Source: Microvirga sp.
Lineage (GTDB): Bacteria > Pseudomonadota > Alphaproteobacteria > Rhizobiales > Beijerinckiaceae
NCBI RefSeq assembly: GCF_014699075.1
Contig: NZ_JACXAB010000002.1
Span: forward strand, 186,001-250,000
Direction of reading: 5' to 3'
Length of the DNA stretch: 64,000 bases
Positions 49,773 through 57,440 of the stretch are shown one piece after another; within the stretch, counting starts at the first letter, position 1; each line of letters begins with the position of its first letter. The notes under the pieces are model-generated. The model made no database searches, was not told the DNA's origin, and saw only the letters and a list, made by a program, of their open reading frames with translations. The position numbers and the translations under genes are program-made.

Positions 49773-49789
49773 TCTTTCTCCGGGGATTT
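49773..49789 (-). promoter_or_regulatory. Leader-motif copy
   Basis: The minus strand reads AAAATCCCCGGAGAAAGA, immediately before the start region at 49770. The ribosome-binding half is altered to GGAGAAAGA. Confidence 0.6.
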
Positions 49790-49903
49790 TGATCTCGATC
49801 CATTCCCCGTGGGCACCTGAAGGCGACTTGGGCAGGATCGGTTACCAAGCGGAAACACATGCCTCTTTATGGTGCCCCAACGACCGTTCTCCTTGGAGCT
49901 ATC

Positions 49904-51040
49904 ATGGCATACATCGAACTCTCGAATTTCTGGGGCTCCGGCATCAATATGTCGGATTTCAACGAAGACGGATGGGGTTACATCGAGTCCGTTGATCCCG
50001 GCGGGACGCTGTATTCAGGCTACAATACCATCACGTTCAATGCCTACGGATTTGCCGAATACGACAATGTCACGGTCAACTACTACTACGACGGCTATGA
50101 CTACGTCGTTGTAGAGGATGTTTACTACTATGAAGGAACCACCCTGGTTCAGACACTGGCTGATGTGAACATTCAGACCACGATTGCCCATCTGAATGCG
50201 CCAGCATGGTACGTGCGTTTCAATCAGGGCAACGACCATTTCATCGGGAACGATCTAGGCAACATCATCAGGGGCGGCTGGGGTGATGACGTCCTGGAGG
50301 GTGGCGACGGGTACGATTATCTGTACGGAGACGCCGGCAATGACACGATCATATCCGGGCACGGCCTCGATGCCATCTACGGCGGATCCGGTGTAGATAC
50401 GGTTGTGTTCGAGGGTTCGAGCACTGAATATGTATTCTCGTGGGATGATTTTAGCGCCTCCTTTAAAGCAAAGGACACGGTCGAGCGCTTCAACGTCAAC
50501 TATCTCTATGACGTGGAATATGCCGCCTTTGAGGATGGGATATTCAGCGTCAGTAGTCTTCTTCCAATCGTCGGAACGAGCCGCGGTAATACCCTTGTAG
50601 GCGATTGGGCGGATAACAGGCTTTATGGTTTTGGTGGGAATGACACCATCAAAGGTGGTGGTGGAGCCGACTACCTGTACGGCGGTGCTGGGAATGACGT
50701 TCTGTCCGGAGGTTCCGGTAAGGATCACTTCGTCTTCGACGTGAGGCCAAATCGGTCAACCAACAACGACAAGATCATCGATTTCCGTTCGGTTGATGAC
50801 ACCATCTGGTTTGACAGTGACGTCTTCACGAAGGCTGGTCCGGATGGTGCGCTGAAGGCAGCAGCATTCCGATCCAATTTGACCGGCAAAGCACAGGATC
50901 GCTCCGACCGGATCATCTATGAGAAGGACACCGGCAAGCTGTTTTATGATGCCGACGGTACTGGCGGAGGCGCATCTGTCCACTTTGCCACGCTCGCCAA
51001 TAAGGCTGCTGTGAGCGTGAAGGACTTCTGGATTTTCTAG
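49904..51040 (+). CDS. RTX-type calcium-binding repeat protein
   Basis: 378 residues. The N-terminal 110 residues are Tyr/Asp/Asn-rich and probably beta structure. Two blocks of Gly/Asp nonapeptide repeats follow: NIIRGGWGDDVLEGGDGYDYLYGDAGNDTI near 140-170 and NRLYGFGGNDTIKGGGGADYLYGGAGNDVLSGGSGKD near 255-290, which bind Ca2+ in a parallel beta roll. The C-terminal domain (KIIDFRSVDDTIWFD, DTGKLFYDADGTG) matches the end of many exported RTX proteins, where the type I secretion signal lies. No secretion genes are nearby. ATG 49904, with GGAG nearby, was chosen over the upstream frame. Confidence 0.85.
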   Translation: MAYIELSNFWGSGINMSDFNEDGWGYIESVDPGGTLYSGYNTITFNAYGFAEYDNVTVNYYYDGYDYVVVEDVYYYEGTTLVQTLADVNIQTTIAHLNAPAWYVRFNQGNDHFIGNDLGNIIRGGWGDDVLEGGDGYDYLYGDAGNDTIISGHGLDAIYGGSGVDTVVFEGSSTEYVFSWDDFSASFKAKDTVERFNVNYLYDVEYAAFEDGIFSVSSLLPIVGTSRGNTLVGDWADNRLYGFGGNDTIKGGGGADYLYGGAGNDVLSGGSGKDHFVFDVRPNRSTNNDKIIDFRSVDDTIWFDSDVFTKAGPDGALKAAAFRSNLTGKAQDRSDRIIYEKDTGKLFYDADGTGGGASVHFATLANKAAVSVKDFWIF

Positions 51041-51083
51041 AGGCGAGTTCTGACCGCGAAGGGGTTTTGCAACCCGAGCATAA

Positions 51084-51111
51084 AAGAAGCCGCCCGATGG
51101 GGCGGCTTCTT
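51084..51111. terminator. Bidirectional terminator
   Basis: AAGAAGCCGCCC/GGGCGGCTTCTT, a 12-bp perfect stem with a four-base loop, T-rich on both sides, between convergent genes. Confidence 0.85.
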
Positions 51112-51116
51112 GTTGA

Positions 51117-51533
51117 CTAGGCGCTCCACCAACCCTTGGGCTGGCCCTGTTCGTCGGTATGGACCCTGTAGTGTGGCCAAGCCCTGGCGAGTTCGATGAA
51201 CGCTTCCTTCGGCTTCATGCCGAACTTCTCCGCGTAAGCTTGGGTCGAGAAGACCTCGAAGGCCGCAAAGGCACGGCGCTTTTCCCGCGGGAGGTGGAGA
51301 TGCTGACCACCGTGACGCTCCGCCAGTTCTCGGATTTCGGCGTCCGCCTTGGCGGCAAGTTCCTGGATCTGCTTTTGACGCTTCGCTGCCCGGAACGTCC
51401 TCACCTGGGTCTCGCGCTTGCCATCTCCATTGCAGTGGAAGCAGAGCCCGGGAACGCCGTAATGAGCCCGGATGTGGGTGGTCATACCGGTGCCGCCGCA
51501 GCGGGTGCATTCGTGTGGAGCTGCCTTTGCCAT
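51117..51533 (-). CDS. Zinc-ribbon protein of unknown function
   Basis: 138 residues. The N-terminus has two CxxC pairs in DnaJ-like setting (CTRCGGTG at residues 9-16 and CFHCNGDG near 31-38), which should bind one zinc ion. Residues 45-90 are a basic helix (FRAAKRQKQIQELAAKADAEIRELAER), and the C-terminus is aromatic. The leader precedes it. It shares the Cys pattern with the 56-residue protein at 47158. Confidence 0.65.
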   Translation of the reverse strand: MAKAAPHECTRCGGTGMTTHIRAHYGVPGLCFHCNGDGKRETQVRTFRAAKRQKQIQELAAKADAEIRELAERHGGQHLHLPREKRRAFAAFEVFSTQAYAEKFGMKPKEAFIELARAWPHYRVHTDEQGQPKGWWSA

Positions 51534-51540
51534 CGCTCAA

Positions 51541-51559
51541 TCCTCTTTTTCGGGGATTT
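51541..51559 (-). promoter_or_regulatory. Leader-motif copy
   Basis: The minus strand reads GAAATCCCCGAAAAAGAGGA, seven bases before the start at 51533. An upstream ATCGAAC stretch is also shared with some copies. Confidence 0.65.
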
Positions 51560-51614
51560 CGATCAAACCGAGTTCGATCCATCCTTGAGGAAAGAGGACA
51601 CAGCCATTGCTGCA

Positions 51615-51989
51615 TCAGGCTGCGGCGCGATCCTGATGTTCGGTCAGAAGGCTCAGATCGATGCCAGCCTTGGCTAGCATCGCCGCATAGGAGCAGTCGC
51701 CAGACAACGAGGCTTCTCCCTCTGGGGGAACATCCTCTGCAATGGGCCGGATGTCACGGGCGCGGACATACATCCAGGGTGGCAGGCATTTGCCGGGCTG
51801 TTCTGGTTCAAACACCCAGAGGGTCTGCTCAGTTTCAGAGTATTTGGACTGGAACACGTGCTTCCGGGTGATCCGGCCCGTGACCCCGATGCAGGGCTTG
51901 TTCCAGGTGGTCATCTCGGGATGACCGATGTAACGGGCGCGCTTACCGACGGCGATGCCGCCGTCGGCTCCTTGCTTATGATCGTCCAT
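51615..51989 (-). CDS. Small protein of unknown function
   Basis: 124 residues. VGKRARYIGHPEMTTWNKPCIGVTGRITRKHVFQSKYSETEQTLWVFEPEQPGKCLPPWMYVRARDIRPI looks like a small SH3-like barrel (KOW- or Tudor-like), ending in an Asp-rich tail. It follows the 234-residue gene by nine bases, so it is co-transcribed. No leader of its own. Confidence 0.6.
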   Translation of the reverse strand: MDDHKQGADGGIAVGKRARYIGHPEMTTWNKPCIGVTGRITRKHVFQSKYSETEQTLWVFEPEQPGKCLPPWMYVRARDIRPIAEDVPPEGEASLSGDCSYAAMLAKAGIDLSLLTEHQDRAAA

Positions 51990-51998
51990 GGCGGTGCT

Positions 51999-52703
51999 TT
52001 AGGCCGCCTGCTGGCGCCGGCGGGCGTAGAACCCGCCGATCGCGCGGCGCTCGGCGTCGGAGCGAACCCGCTTTGCCGGAGCCGCGTCGTTCGCCTTCTT
52101 CCGCGGAACGTACTGGCCGGTCTCGCGGAGCATCTTGAAATACTCCTTCGGCGGCAGATACGGGCGGTCGTACTTCTTCTCGGGCGCGCCCTCGGCAACG
52201 GCTGGGGCCGCCGGCGTCTCGGCCGCAGCCGGAAGGTCCGAACCGATGATCTCCGCGTCCTTGGCGAGTTCCTCTTCCACGCCGTTGTCGTTCGCCGAGA
52301 CATTCAGCATCTCGAAATGCGCGGCAGGTGCCCTGTAGCCCTCGACCTGCATCCAGCAGTCGCCCGCAACATCAAGATACTCGAGCTCGGAGGCCGGGAT
52401 GGTGAAGGGCTCGGTCGAGAAGGCCATCTCCCGAAGGCCGGGGTGCTCGACGCCGCCAGTCAGCGGCATGATGTCGACGATCTCGGAGATGGAGTCGGCA
52501 TTGAAGCCGATGATGGTGAAGGGGGCGTCCTCGGCGTTGACCAGGTCGGACACGCGGATCGCGTTGAGGTCACGGCCGAACAGGAAGCCATCGATCAGCT
52601 CCTCATTATCCATGCGGAACAGGTCGCTCTTCAAACCCTCCGTGGCGATGAGCGCCAGGCGCTGCGTGTTCACCAGGGTGTAGATGATGCCAACTGCGTC
52701 CAT
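51999..52703 (-). CDS. Protein of unknown function
   Basis: 234 residues. The N-terminal half is mixed alpha/beta (AVGIIYTLVNTQRLALIATEGLKSDLF, FTIIGFNADSISEIVDIMPLTGG), followed by an Ala/Pro/Glu linker and a basic, Arg/Lys-rich C-terminus (YVPRKKANDAAPAKRVRSDAERRAIGGFYARRRQQAA), which could bind DNA or RNA. Leader precedes the ATG. Probably operonic with the 124-residue gene. Confidence 0.65.
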   Translation of the reverse strand: MDAVGIIYTLVNTQRLALIATEGLKSDLFRMDNEELIDGFLFGRDLNAIRVSDLVNAEDAPFTIIGFNADSISEIVDIMPLTGGVEHPGLREMAFSTEPFTIPASELEYLDVAGDCWMQVEGYRAPAAHFEMLNVSANDNGVEEELAKDAEIIGSDLPAAAETPAAPAVAEGAPEKKYDRPYLPPKEYFKMLRETGQYVPRKKANDAAPAKRVRSDAERRAIGGFYARRRQQAA

Positions 52704-52711
52704 GATCTTCT

Positions 52712-52726
52712 TCCTTCCGGGGATTT
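52712..52726 (-). promoter_or_regulatory. Leader-motif copy
   Basis: The minus strand reads TAAATCCCCGGAAGGA, eight bases before the start at 52703. Confidence 0.65.
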
Positions 52727-52780
52727 AAAATCATCTTCCTTCGCGAACGGCCCTCGAAAGAGGTTACCGTTGGGCCTTTC

Positions 52781-52993
52781 TCAGTAGCCGAGCGACTTAG
52801 CGGTCTCGGCAATATCTGAGAGCCGAGCGGTGCTCACGTACTGGTACACGGCTTCGAGCTGCTCAGCCGTCGCGTCCGGGTGGGAGGTGACTGCGCCGAT
52901 CCAGCGGGCGATGGACTCAATTTGAGCGCGGGAAAGCGTTTCCATGGGATGGCCCTCATCATTCCGAAGCGGTGGGTTCGTGTGATCTGTCAT
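52781..52993 (-). CDS. Small acidic helical protein
   Basis: 70 residues, mostly helical (ETLSRAQIESIARWIGAVTSHPDATAEQLEAVYQYVSTARLSDIAETAKSLGY in segments). Unknown family. The leader precedes it, and the ATG lies nine bases after AAAAGGA. A second in-frame ATG at residue 17 has no ribosome binding site. Confidence 0.6.
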   Translation of the reverse strand: MTDHTNPPLRNDEGHPMETLSRAQIESIARWIGAVTSHPDATAEQLEAVYQYVSTARLSDIAETAKSLGY

Positions 52994-53002
52994 GGGCCGA
53001 AT

Positions 53003-53019
53003 TCCTTTTCAGGGGATTT
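53003..53019 (-). promoter_or_regulatory. Leader-motif copy
   Basis: The minus strand reads GAAATCCCCTGAAAAGGA, nine bases before the start at 52993. Confidence 0.7.
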
Positions 53020-53087
53020 CAGCAATCCGATGATCACTTGTCCGGATTGAGGCAAGACGACAGAACCGTCACGAGAGCAGGGCTTAA

Positions 53088-53111
53088 GGGGAGAGGGTTG
53101 TCCTTCTCCCC
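53088..53111 (-). terminator. Weak terminator-like hairpin
   Basis: GGGGAGA/TCTCCCC with a ten-base loop, downstream of the gene ending at 53124. Only a short T stretch follows. Confidence 0.4.
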
Positions 53112-53123
53112 GGAGCAAAGGTG

Positions 53124-53702
53124 TTAGGCGGTTGGTACCGCACACTCTTGGTACAGGGCCTCTAGCAATTCCAAAGGCATACGGAACATCTCCCGCAGCT
53201 TCTTGAGGTCGCCGCCGGTGTGCTCCCATTCCGCCTTCAGGCGGTCGAGGGGAGCCAGCAGCCCAAAGGCGAATTGAACCGCCTCGCGCTGGCAGAGCTC
53301 CTCCTGTGAGGTCTTCGGATAGTGCCGTACGATCAATCCAGCGTCGGCGCCGTGCTTCTCCCGGACTTTGGGGCTGTGAAGCACGTAGTGGCCGATGGCC
53401 TTGGCGACCTCGAGGTTGGCCCGAGCGAGGTCCGGGTTATCCGACGGCTTGAGCAGAACCAGGAAATCCCGTTCGCCATAGACAACCAGACAGTCGCTGT
53501 CTTCGCTGGGCATGCTTCCGATGACTACATCGGCCAGACCATTCATGATGGACGTCTTGCCACCCATCTTTGCAAGGAGGCTCACTGCCGGGGTGCCGAC
53601 GGCAAAGCCGATCCCGGACGCAAACGTGGCCGCCTCGCTGAAGATCCGATCTCTGGAAAAGCCGCAGGGGATCGGATCGTGAGCGTTCCGGGGAAGGCGC
53701 AT
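53124..53702 (-). CDS. ImmA/IrrE-like protein lacking the HExxH motif
   Basis: 192 residues. The region NLEVAKAIGHYVLHSPKVREKHG (about 95-117), REAVQFAFGLLAPLDRLKAEW (about 138-158) and LREMFRMPLELLEAL at the end matches the DUF955/ImmA-IrrE metallopeptidase layout (HELGHYxLH, ANxFAxxLLMP, then a helical cap). The metal-binding HExxH is here KAIGH, so catalysis is not expected. It lies two bases after the gene at 53705. It may retain a protein-binding role or be decaying. Confidence 0.5.
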   Translation of the reverse strand: MRLPRNAHDPIPCGFSRDRIFSEAATFASGIGFAVGTPAVSLLAKMGGKTSIMNGLADVVIGSMPSEDSDCLVVYGERDFLVLLKPSDNPDLARANLEVAKAIGHYVLHSPKVREKHGADAGLIVRHYPKTSQEELCQREAVQFAFGLLAPLDRLKAEWEHTGGDLKKLREMFRMPLELLEALYQECAVPTA

Positions 53703-53704
53703 GC

Positions 53705-54052
53705 TTAGACCTCAGTAGCTTGTGGGCGGGGTTCAGGGCCCTCTGCCGGCATGGACGCAGTGAGGACTTCGGCGGCGCCCAGTGCCTGATCCATGCAGGC
53801 GACAAAGCAGGCCCTTACCGGCCGAGTGTCGTAGGGACGCGGCTTCGGGAGAGCCAAGAAGCCGGCTTCCAGCATCTTCTCAGACGGCTCCTTGAAGGTC
53901 TGAATGACCGATTTGACGATCTGGAGGGTGTGTGCCCGTCGCACTGCAAATTCCCGAGCCAGCTTGGAGTCGGTGAGCGAAAGGGTCTCGGCAGTCCAAG
54001 CCACGGGGTCGAGCCGTTTGGCGGCATCTATCACAATGTTTTTGTCGGTCAT
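53705..54052 (-). CDS. Small protein of unknown function
   Basis: 115 residues, helical (IVIDAAKRLDPVAWTAETLSLTDSKLAREFAVRRAHTLQIVKSVIQTF), with a Pro-rich tail. It begins MTDK, as does the 194-residue protein upstream, but the rest differs. It lies two bases before the ImmA-like gene, forming a tight pair, which suggests a functional link such as regulator and partner. No family recognised. Confidence 0.6.
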   Translation of the reverse strand: MTDKNIVIDAAKRLDPVAWTAETLSLTDSKLAREFAVRRAHTLQIVKSVIQTFKEPSEKMLEAGFLALPKPRPYDTRPVRACFVACMDQALGAAEVLTASMPAEGPEPRPQATEV

Positions 54053-54107
54053 GTGCGCTCTTTTCAGACGGACTGTACGGGCGAGGGAATAAGCGGGATG
54101 TGCGCCG

Positions 54108-54692
54108 TCATACCTGACGGTGCGGCGTTTCGATCTTCGCGATTTCATCCGGACGCACCCACATCAGCACGCGGGTGTCATGGTGGATGAGATCGATGCT
54201 GTCCTCATAAACCTGCTCAATCTCCATCTGGGTGCCGGACTGAAAGGTCTCGCCTTCCGCACTGATCGCCCTGGTGAGTGTGACCTGTTCGCTAGGGCGA
54301 AACCCGTGCGAGAAGATATCGCCGGTCAGCGTCATCTGCATGATTGTGTGTTCGATGTTCTTGAGCACGATGGCGCGGGCGATGTGAGGCAGTACCCCAG
54401 CCCTGTCATGCTCCTCCGGCTTATCAAGATCGCGGGCAACTTCCCGAAGGATCATAGCTGCATCTGGATCCACGAACGTGGTGAGCGCGGCATCGACCGA
54501 ACTGGTGAAAGGTTTGATGCCCTTGAAGTCGTCTCGGCCGGAGATCTGCTGCTCAATCCATTTCGGCCAGGGCAGGACCCGTGCCTCGGGATCGAAGGCC
54601 TGGAAGATCCGGGCATCCAGTGCGCGATCCGGCTCACGGCTTGCCTTGAGGTCGGCGTGAAGGGATTTCAGGAACGTAAGTTTGTCTGTCAT
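54108..54692 (-). CDS. Protein with phage ABA-sandwich-like N-terminus
   Basis: 194 residues. The N-terminal half (LKASREPDRALDARIFQAFDPEARVLPWPKW and KPFTSSVDAALTTF) resembles the phage ABA-sandwich domain pattern (RALDAxIxxAL ... YTxSxDAAL). The C-terminal half includes LTRAISAEGETFQSGTQMEIEQVYEDSIDL. AAGGATCG lies before the ATG. Function of the domain is unknown; it is common in phage and plasmid accessory genes. Confidence 0.55.
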   Translation of the reverse strand: MTDKLTFLKSLHADLKASREPDRALDARIFQAFDPEARVLPWPKWIEQQISGRDDFKGIKPFTSSVDAALTTFVDPDAAMILREVARDLDKPEEHDRAGVLPHIARAIVLKNIEHTIMQMTLTGDIFSHGFRPSEQVTLTRAISAEGETFQSGTQMEIEQVYEDSIDLIHHDTRVLMWVRPDEIAKIETPHRQV

Positions 54693-54708
54693 CGACGATC
54701 CTTATCGA

Positions 54709-55017
54709 TCAGGCTGCGTGAGGGATGTCTGACCAGGCGCCGGTGGCGTTGGAAGGCTTGTAGAGGACAGCTGACGCCGTCCCCGTGTTGTCCTGGATCC
54801 AGACACTCCAGAACTTATCAGTCGCCCGGGCGATGAAGCGCGCGAGCGCGGCTTCAGTCGCGGCTTTGACCTCTATCAGGTCCCAGCCTGACCGTTGATC
54901 CCATGGGTGGCCGGCGTTCCGATGGACGATGAATCCAGACGGCGGCTGATCGCAATGAGCCGCTTCATCGGACGAGACGCAGCGCTCAGTGTCGCTGCCG
55001 CAGTAGAGGCATGCCAT
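54709..55017 (-). CDS. Small zinc-ribbon-like protein
   Basis: 102 residues. The N-terminus has MACLYCGSDTERCVSSDEAAHC, with four Cys that could bind zinc, then a Trp-rich globular part (WDLIEVKAATEAALARFIARATDKFWSVWIQDN). AGGAG precedes the ATG. It follows the 138-residue paralogue gene by 13 bases. No family recognised. Confidence 0.6.
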   Translation of the reverse strand: MACLYCGSDTERCVSSDEAAHCDQPPSGFIVHRNAGHPWDQRSGWDLIEVKAATEAALARFIARATDKFWSVWIQDNTGTASAVLYKPSNATGAWSDIPHAA

Positions 55018-55030
55018 TGGGAGGCTCCTG

Positions 55031-55447
55031 TCAGAAATTGAGAGTGACGCGGAATGGGGCGGTCGAGATCAGCCGGACGCCGTTTTCGAAGAGCGCAGCC
55101 CGCTTCCATCGGCGATAGCCGTTGCGGCATTTCCGCTTTGCCTCCCCTACGTAGCCGATGGCTTCGAAGAAGGCTTTGGGGGAGGCATGCTCGACGAGCT
55201 TGCCGGAGAAGCGAGGGAAAACCTCAACCAGTTTCCGGCGCTGCTGTTCATCCGGCGGGAGATCAGGGCTGACGCGGGTAAACTCCTCGAGGTCCCCCTG
55301 AAACTTGGTTGAGAAGCCTGTCGCCGGCCAATGCTTCTTGAAGGCTTCCATCGATCCGATTTCCCGGTAGGTGCGGGCGGGAACTGTGTGAACGGTCCCG
55401 TTCGGGTCGATGGAGTGGCATAGGTCTTCGAACGGATTGCGGGACAT
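55031..55447 (-). CDS. Small protein, paralogue of 40540-40971
   Basis: 138 residues, basic. Shares DPNGTVHTVP, SPKAFFEAIGY and a C-terminal Cys/Arg stretch with the 143-residue protein at 40540. Function unknown. The AAATCCCC core lies 28 bases upstream, further than in other copies, and the ribosome binding site is separate. Confidence 0.65.
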   Translation of the reverse strand: MSRNPFEDLCHSIDPNGTVHTVPARTYREIGSMEAFKKHWPATGFSTKFQGDLEEFTRVSPDLPPDEQQRRKLVEVFPRFSGKLVEHASPKAFFEAIGYVGEAKRKCRNGYRRWKRAALFENGVRLISTAPFRVTLNF

Positions 55448-55474
55448 CGGGCCTCTCTGCCGTCTATCATTCTT

Positions 55475-55482
55475 GGGGATTT
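55475..55482 (-). promoter_or_regulatory. Leader-motif core, displaced
   Basis: The minus strand reads CAAATCCCCAAGAATG, 28 bases before the start at 55447, so only the AAATCCCC half is kept and the spacing differs. Confidence 0.45.
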
Positions 55483-55581
55483 GATCTCGGAGGATCTTCG
55501 CCCGATGGAAGCGAGAGAGAAGCAGTCCCTCTGCAGGGAACGCGGGGAGGGTACCCGACCCCGCGCTCTCTTAGTCCTGCC

Positions 55582-56232
55582 TTAGGTCCGGTACGTATAG
55601 ACGATGTTCTCGATGAGCGAGTGCTCCTCCCATCCCTTGGCAAGGGCAACGGGATCGTCGCCGATCAGCTTGAAGCCTTCGGCGTCGTCATCAGGGTCAT
55701 AAAGAACCTGGCTGCCGTTCACCGTCTTCTGGACTTCCAGGGCCCGGGCCATCAGACCGTCAGGGAGATCAGTCTTAGCCAGGAACTCAGCCCACGGGAC
55801 GATGACGAGCCCATAGGACTGGGCAGTTTTGACGTAGTCGATGTCGCCGGAGGCCTGCGGCGTCGGCCGCGGGGCCGGCTGGGCGGCTTTGATCAGACTG
55901 GCCTGATCGGACTCCTGCTTCATCAGACCCCAGTCCCCGAAATAGACCGTAGCGTCGGTCAGAGGAGTGTTGTCGTTATCGTGCCCGTTGAAGCCACGGA
56001 CCTCGACGCAGTCCTCTGCCATGCGTACGGTGAGGGCCGTGTCGCCGAAACGATCCCAGCCCGTGAGTTGCTGGGCCGCGAGCAGATAGGCGTCACCAGC
56101 GAAGTGAACGTTGATATTGCCGTAGGTGACGTGGATGCCGTCGACGCCCTGAAGGCGCGGGCCGTTGAAACCCCAATCCTCCATGTCTTCCTCGAGGCGG
56201 GTTCGGCCATGTAACAAATAGAGTTCCTGCAT
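55582..56232 (-). CDS. Protein of unknown function
   Basis: 216 residues. MQELYLLHGRTRLEEDMEDWGFNGPRLQGVDGIHVTYGNINVHF is followed by an acidic, aromatic middle and a C-terminal LIGDDPVALAKGWEEHSLIENIVYTYRT. GGAGAAAACCC precedes the ATG. No family recognised. It has no AAATCCCC leader and follows a terminator, so it is probably a separate unit. Confidence 0.6.
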   Translation of the reverse strand: MQELYLLHGRTRLEEDMEDWGFNGPRLQGVDGIHVTYGNINVHFAGDAYLLAAQQLTGWDRFGDTALTVRMAEDCVEVRGFNGHDNDNTPLTDATVYFGDWGLMKQESDQASLIKAAQPAPRPTPQASGDIDYVKTAQSYGLVIVPWAEFLAKTDLPDGLMARALEVQKTVNGSQVLYDPDDDAEGFKLIGDDPVALAKGWEEHSLIENIVYTYRT

Positions 56233-56262
56233 GGGTTTTCTCCGTAAAGAATGCACCCAAGC

Positions 56263-56288
56263 AAAAAGCCGACCCCGAATGGGCCGGC
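56263..56288 (-). terminator. Rho-independent terminator after the PilZ gene
   Basis: GCCGGCCC/GGGGTCGGC (one G-T pair) with an ATTC loop, followed on the minus strand by TTTTT. Confidence 0.75.
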
Positions 56289-56318
56289 CCTGTTAGGCGG
56301 GTAGTTCCGCCAGAACAT

Positions 56319-56579
56319 TCAGTCTGTGAAGGCGACTCCGTAATTGTCTCCGGAGGCCCATATCAATTTCGCCGACGCTAGGGCGCCGTGGTCTGGGATC
56401 TTGAGCTCGAATTCCACCGGGATGTCAGCGGGAGCCGGAACCGTAAGGCGAGCGCCTCCATCGGAAAGGTCCAAGACGGTGCACTGGACCGGCTGGTGCG
56501 GGGGCTTTCCGACGATCCAGCCTTCGAGGTGGGTTGGAAAGCGGATGCTGGCCCGACGCTCGGGCTGGTCTAGACGCAT
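56319..56579 (-). CDS. PilZ-domain protein
   Basis: 86 residues, a single PilZ domain. ERRASIRFPTHLEGWIV gives the RxxxR-type motif (RRxxxR at residues 8-13) and VLDLSDGGARLTVP gives the D/NxSxxG motif, the two elements of c-di-GMP binding. The final GVAF closes the barrel. It is probably a stand-alone c-di-GMP effector; its partner is unknown. Its own terminator shows it is a single gene. Confidence 0.85.
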   Translation of the reverse strand: MRLDQPERRASIRFPTHLEGWIVGKPPHQPVQCTVLDLSDGGARLTVPAPADIPVEFELKIPDHGALASAKLIWASGDNYGVAFTD

Positions 56580-56666
56580 GCTTGCGTTCCTAGCTTGAGA
56601 AGGCGCTCCTTCTAGTGGCCCAAGCTGGCGCGAAGTTTGCGCCGCGTTTGAAGTCGTAGCCGCCCG

Positions 56667-57329
56667 TCAGGCAGCAAGGTCCAGCCGGGGCTGGGATCGG
56701 AACGCCTTCAGATCCGGCTGAATCTGCATCAGGGTCTCTTCCCACATGAGCCGGCGGACACGCACGTAGAACTCCCGCATCAGGTCGGCTTCAGGATCCT
56801 TCGGGGCGTCCTTGAATTTGGTGGGCTCCGTCGGCGCCGTGCCGAAGTCCTTGAACTCGGTCCGGAGAACTATCCCGCCGTCGCTGTAGCCGTACCCCTG
56901 GGTGGCGACCTTCCGGAGTTGGTCGTAGGAGAAGAACGTCATGGAGAACTCGGGGCCGTGGTGCTCCGGCCGGTCATTCTCATGGAAGATTGCGATCCCA
57001 TGATCACCGATATGGAGTTGCCTGGCGTCCCAGAAGCCGGAGACGCAGCGCCCGATCGTCTGGAAGAGGGTTTCGCCCGGACCGCTGACTTCCAGAGCGA
57101 AGGCCTCAAAGACCATAGGATCGAAGGCGAAGGTGTCCTCGGTCACAAACAGGTGGGCCGGGATGCCCCGGAAGGTGATGGCTTCTGCGCCCATCTGAAC
57201 AACCGCGAAGTCTTCCCCATCCTTCTGGATCACCGCGCCCCGCATGTTGCCGAGCAGCGGGAGGGCAGTTGTCAGGAGGCTCGGATAGAGGGTGGCGGAG
57301 AGGCTCGAAGCGAATTTCACCGTCAGCAT
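56667..57329 (-). CDS. Protein of unknown function
   Basis: 220 residues. LTVKFASSLSATLYPSLLTTALPLLGNMRGAVIQKDGEDFAVVQMGAEAITFRGI starts a strand-rich half; the rest holds FHENDRPEHHGPEFSMTFFSYDQLRKVATQGYGYSDGG. No family recognised. The leader precedes it with an extra A (AAAATTCCCC). Confidence 0.6.
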   Translation of the reverse strand: MLTVKFASSLSATLYPSLLTTALPLLGNMRGAVIQKDGEDFAVVQMGAEAITFRGIPAHLFVTEDTFAFDPMVFEAFALEVSGPGETLFQTIGRCVSGFWDARQLHIGDHGIAIFHENDRPEHHGPEFSMTFFSYDQLRKVATQGYGYSDGGIVLRTEFKDFGTAPTEPTKFKDAPKDPEADLMREFYVRVRRLMWEETLMQIQPDLKAFRSQPRLDLAA

Positions 57330-57338
57330 GGTCGAAGC

Positions 57339-57354
57339 TCCTTTTGGGGAATTT
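57339..57354 (-). promoter_or_regulatory. Leader-motif copy with one inserted base
   Basis: The minus strand reads AAAATTCCCCAAAAGGA, nine bases before the start at 57329. Confidence 0.55.
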
Positions 57355-57440
57355 TGGATCCCTGATCTCAAGCCCTCAGCTTGAATTCATTTGGAGCGAC
57401 GCGGTCGGCGGGATGGCTTCTGTGCATTCAGGCCCGACTC

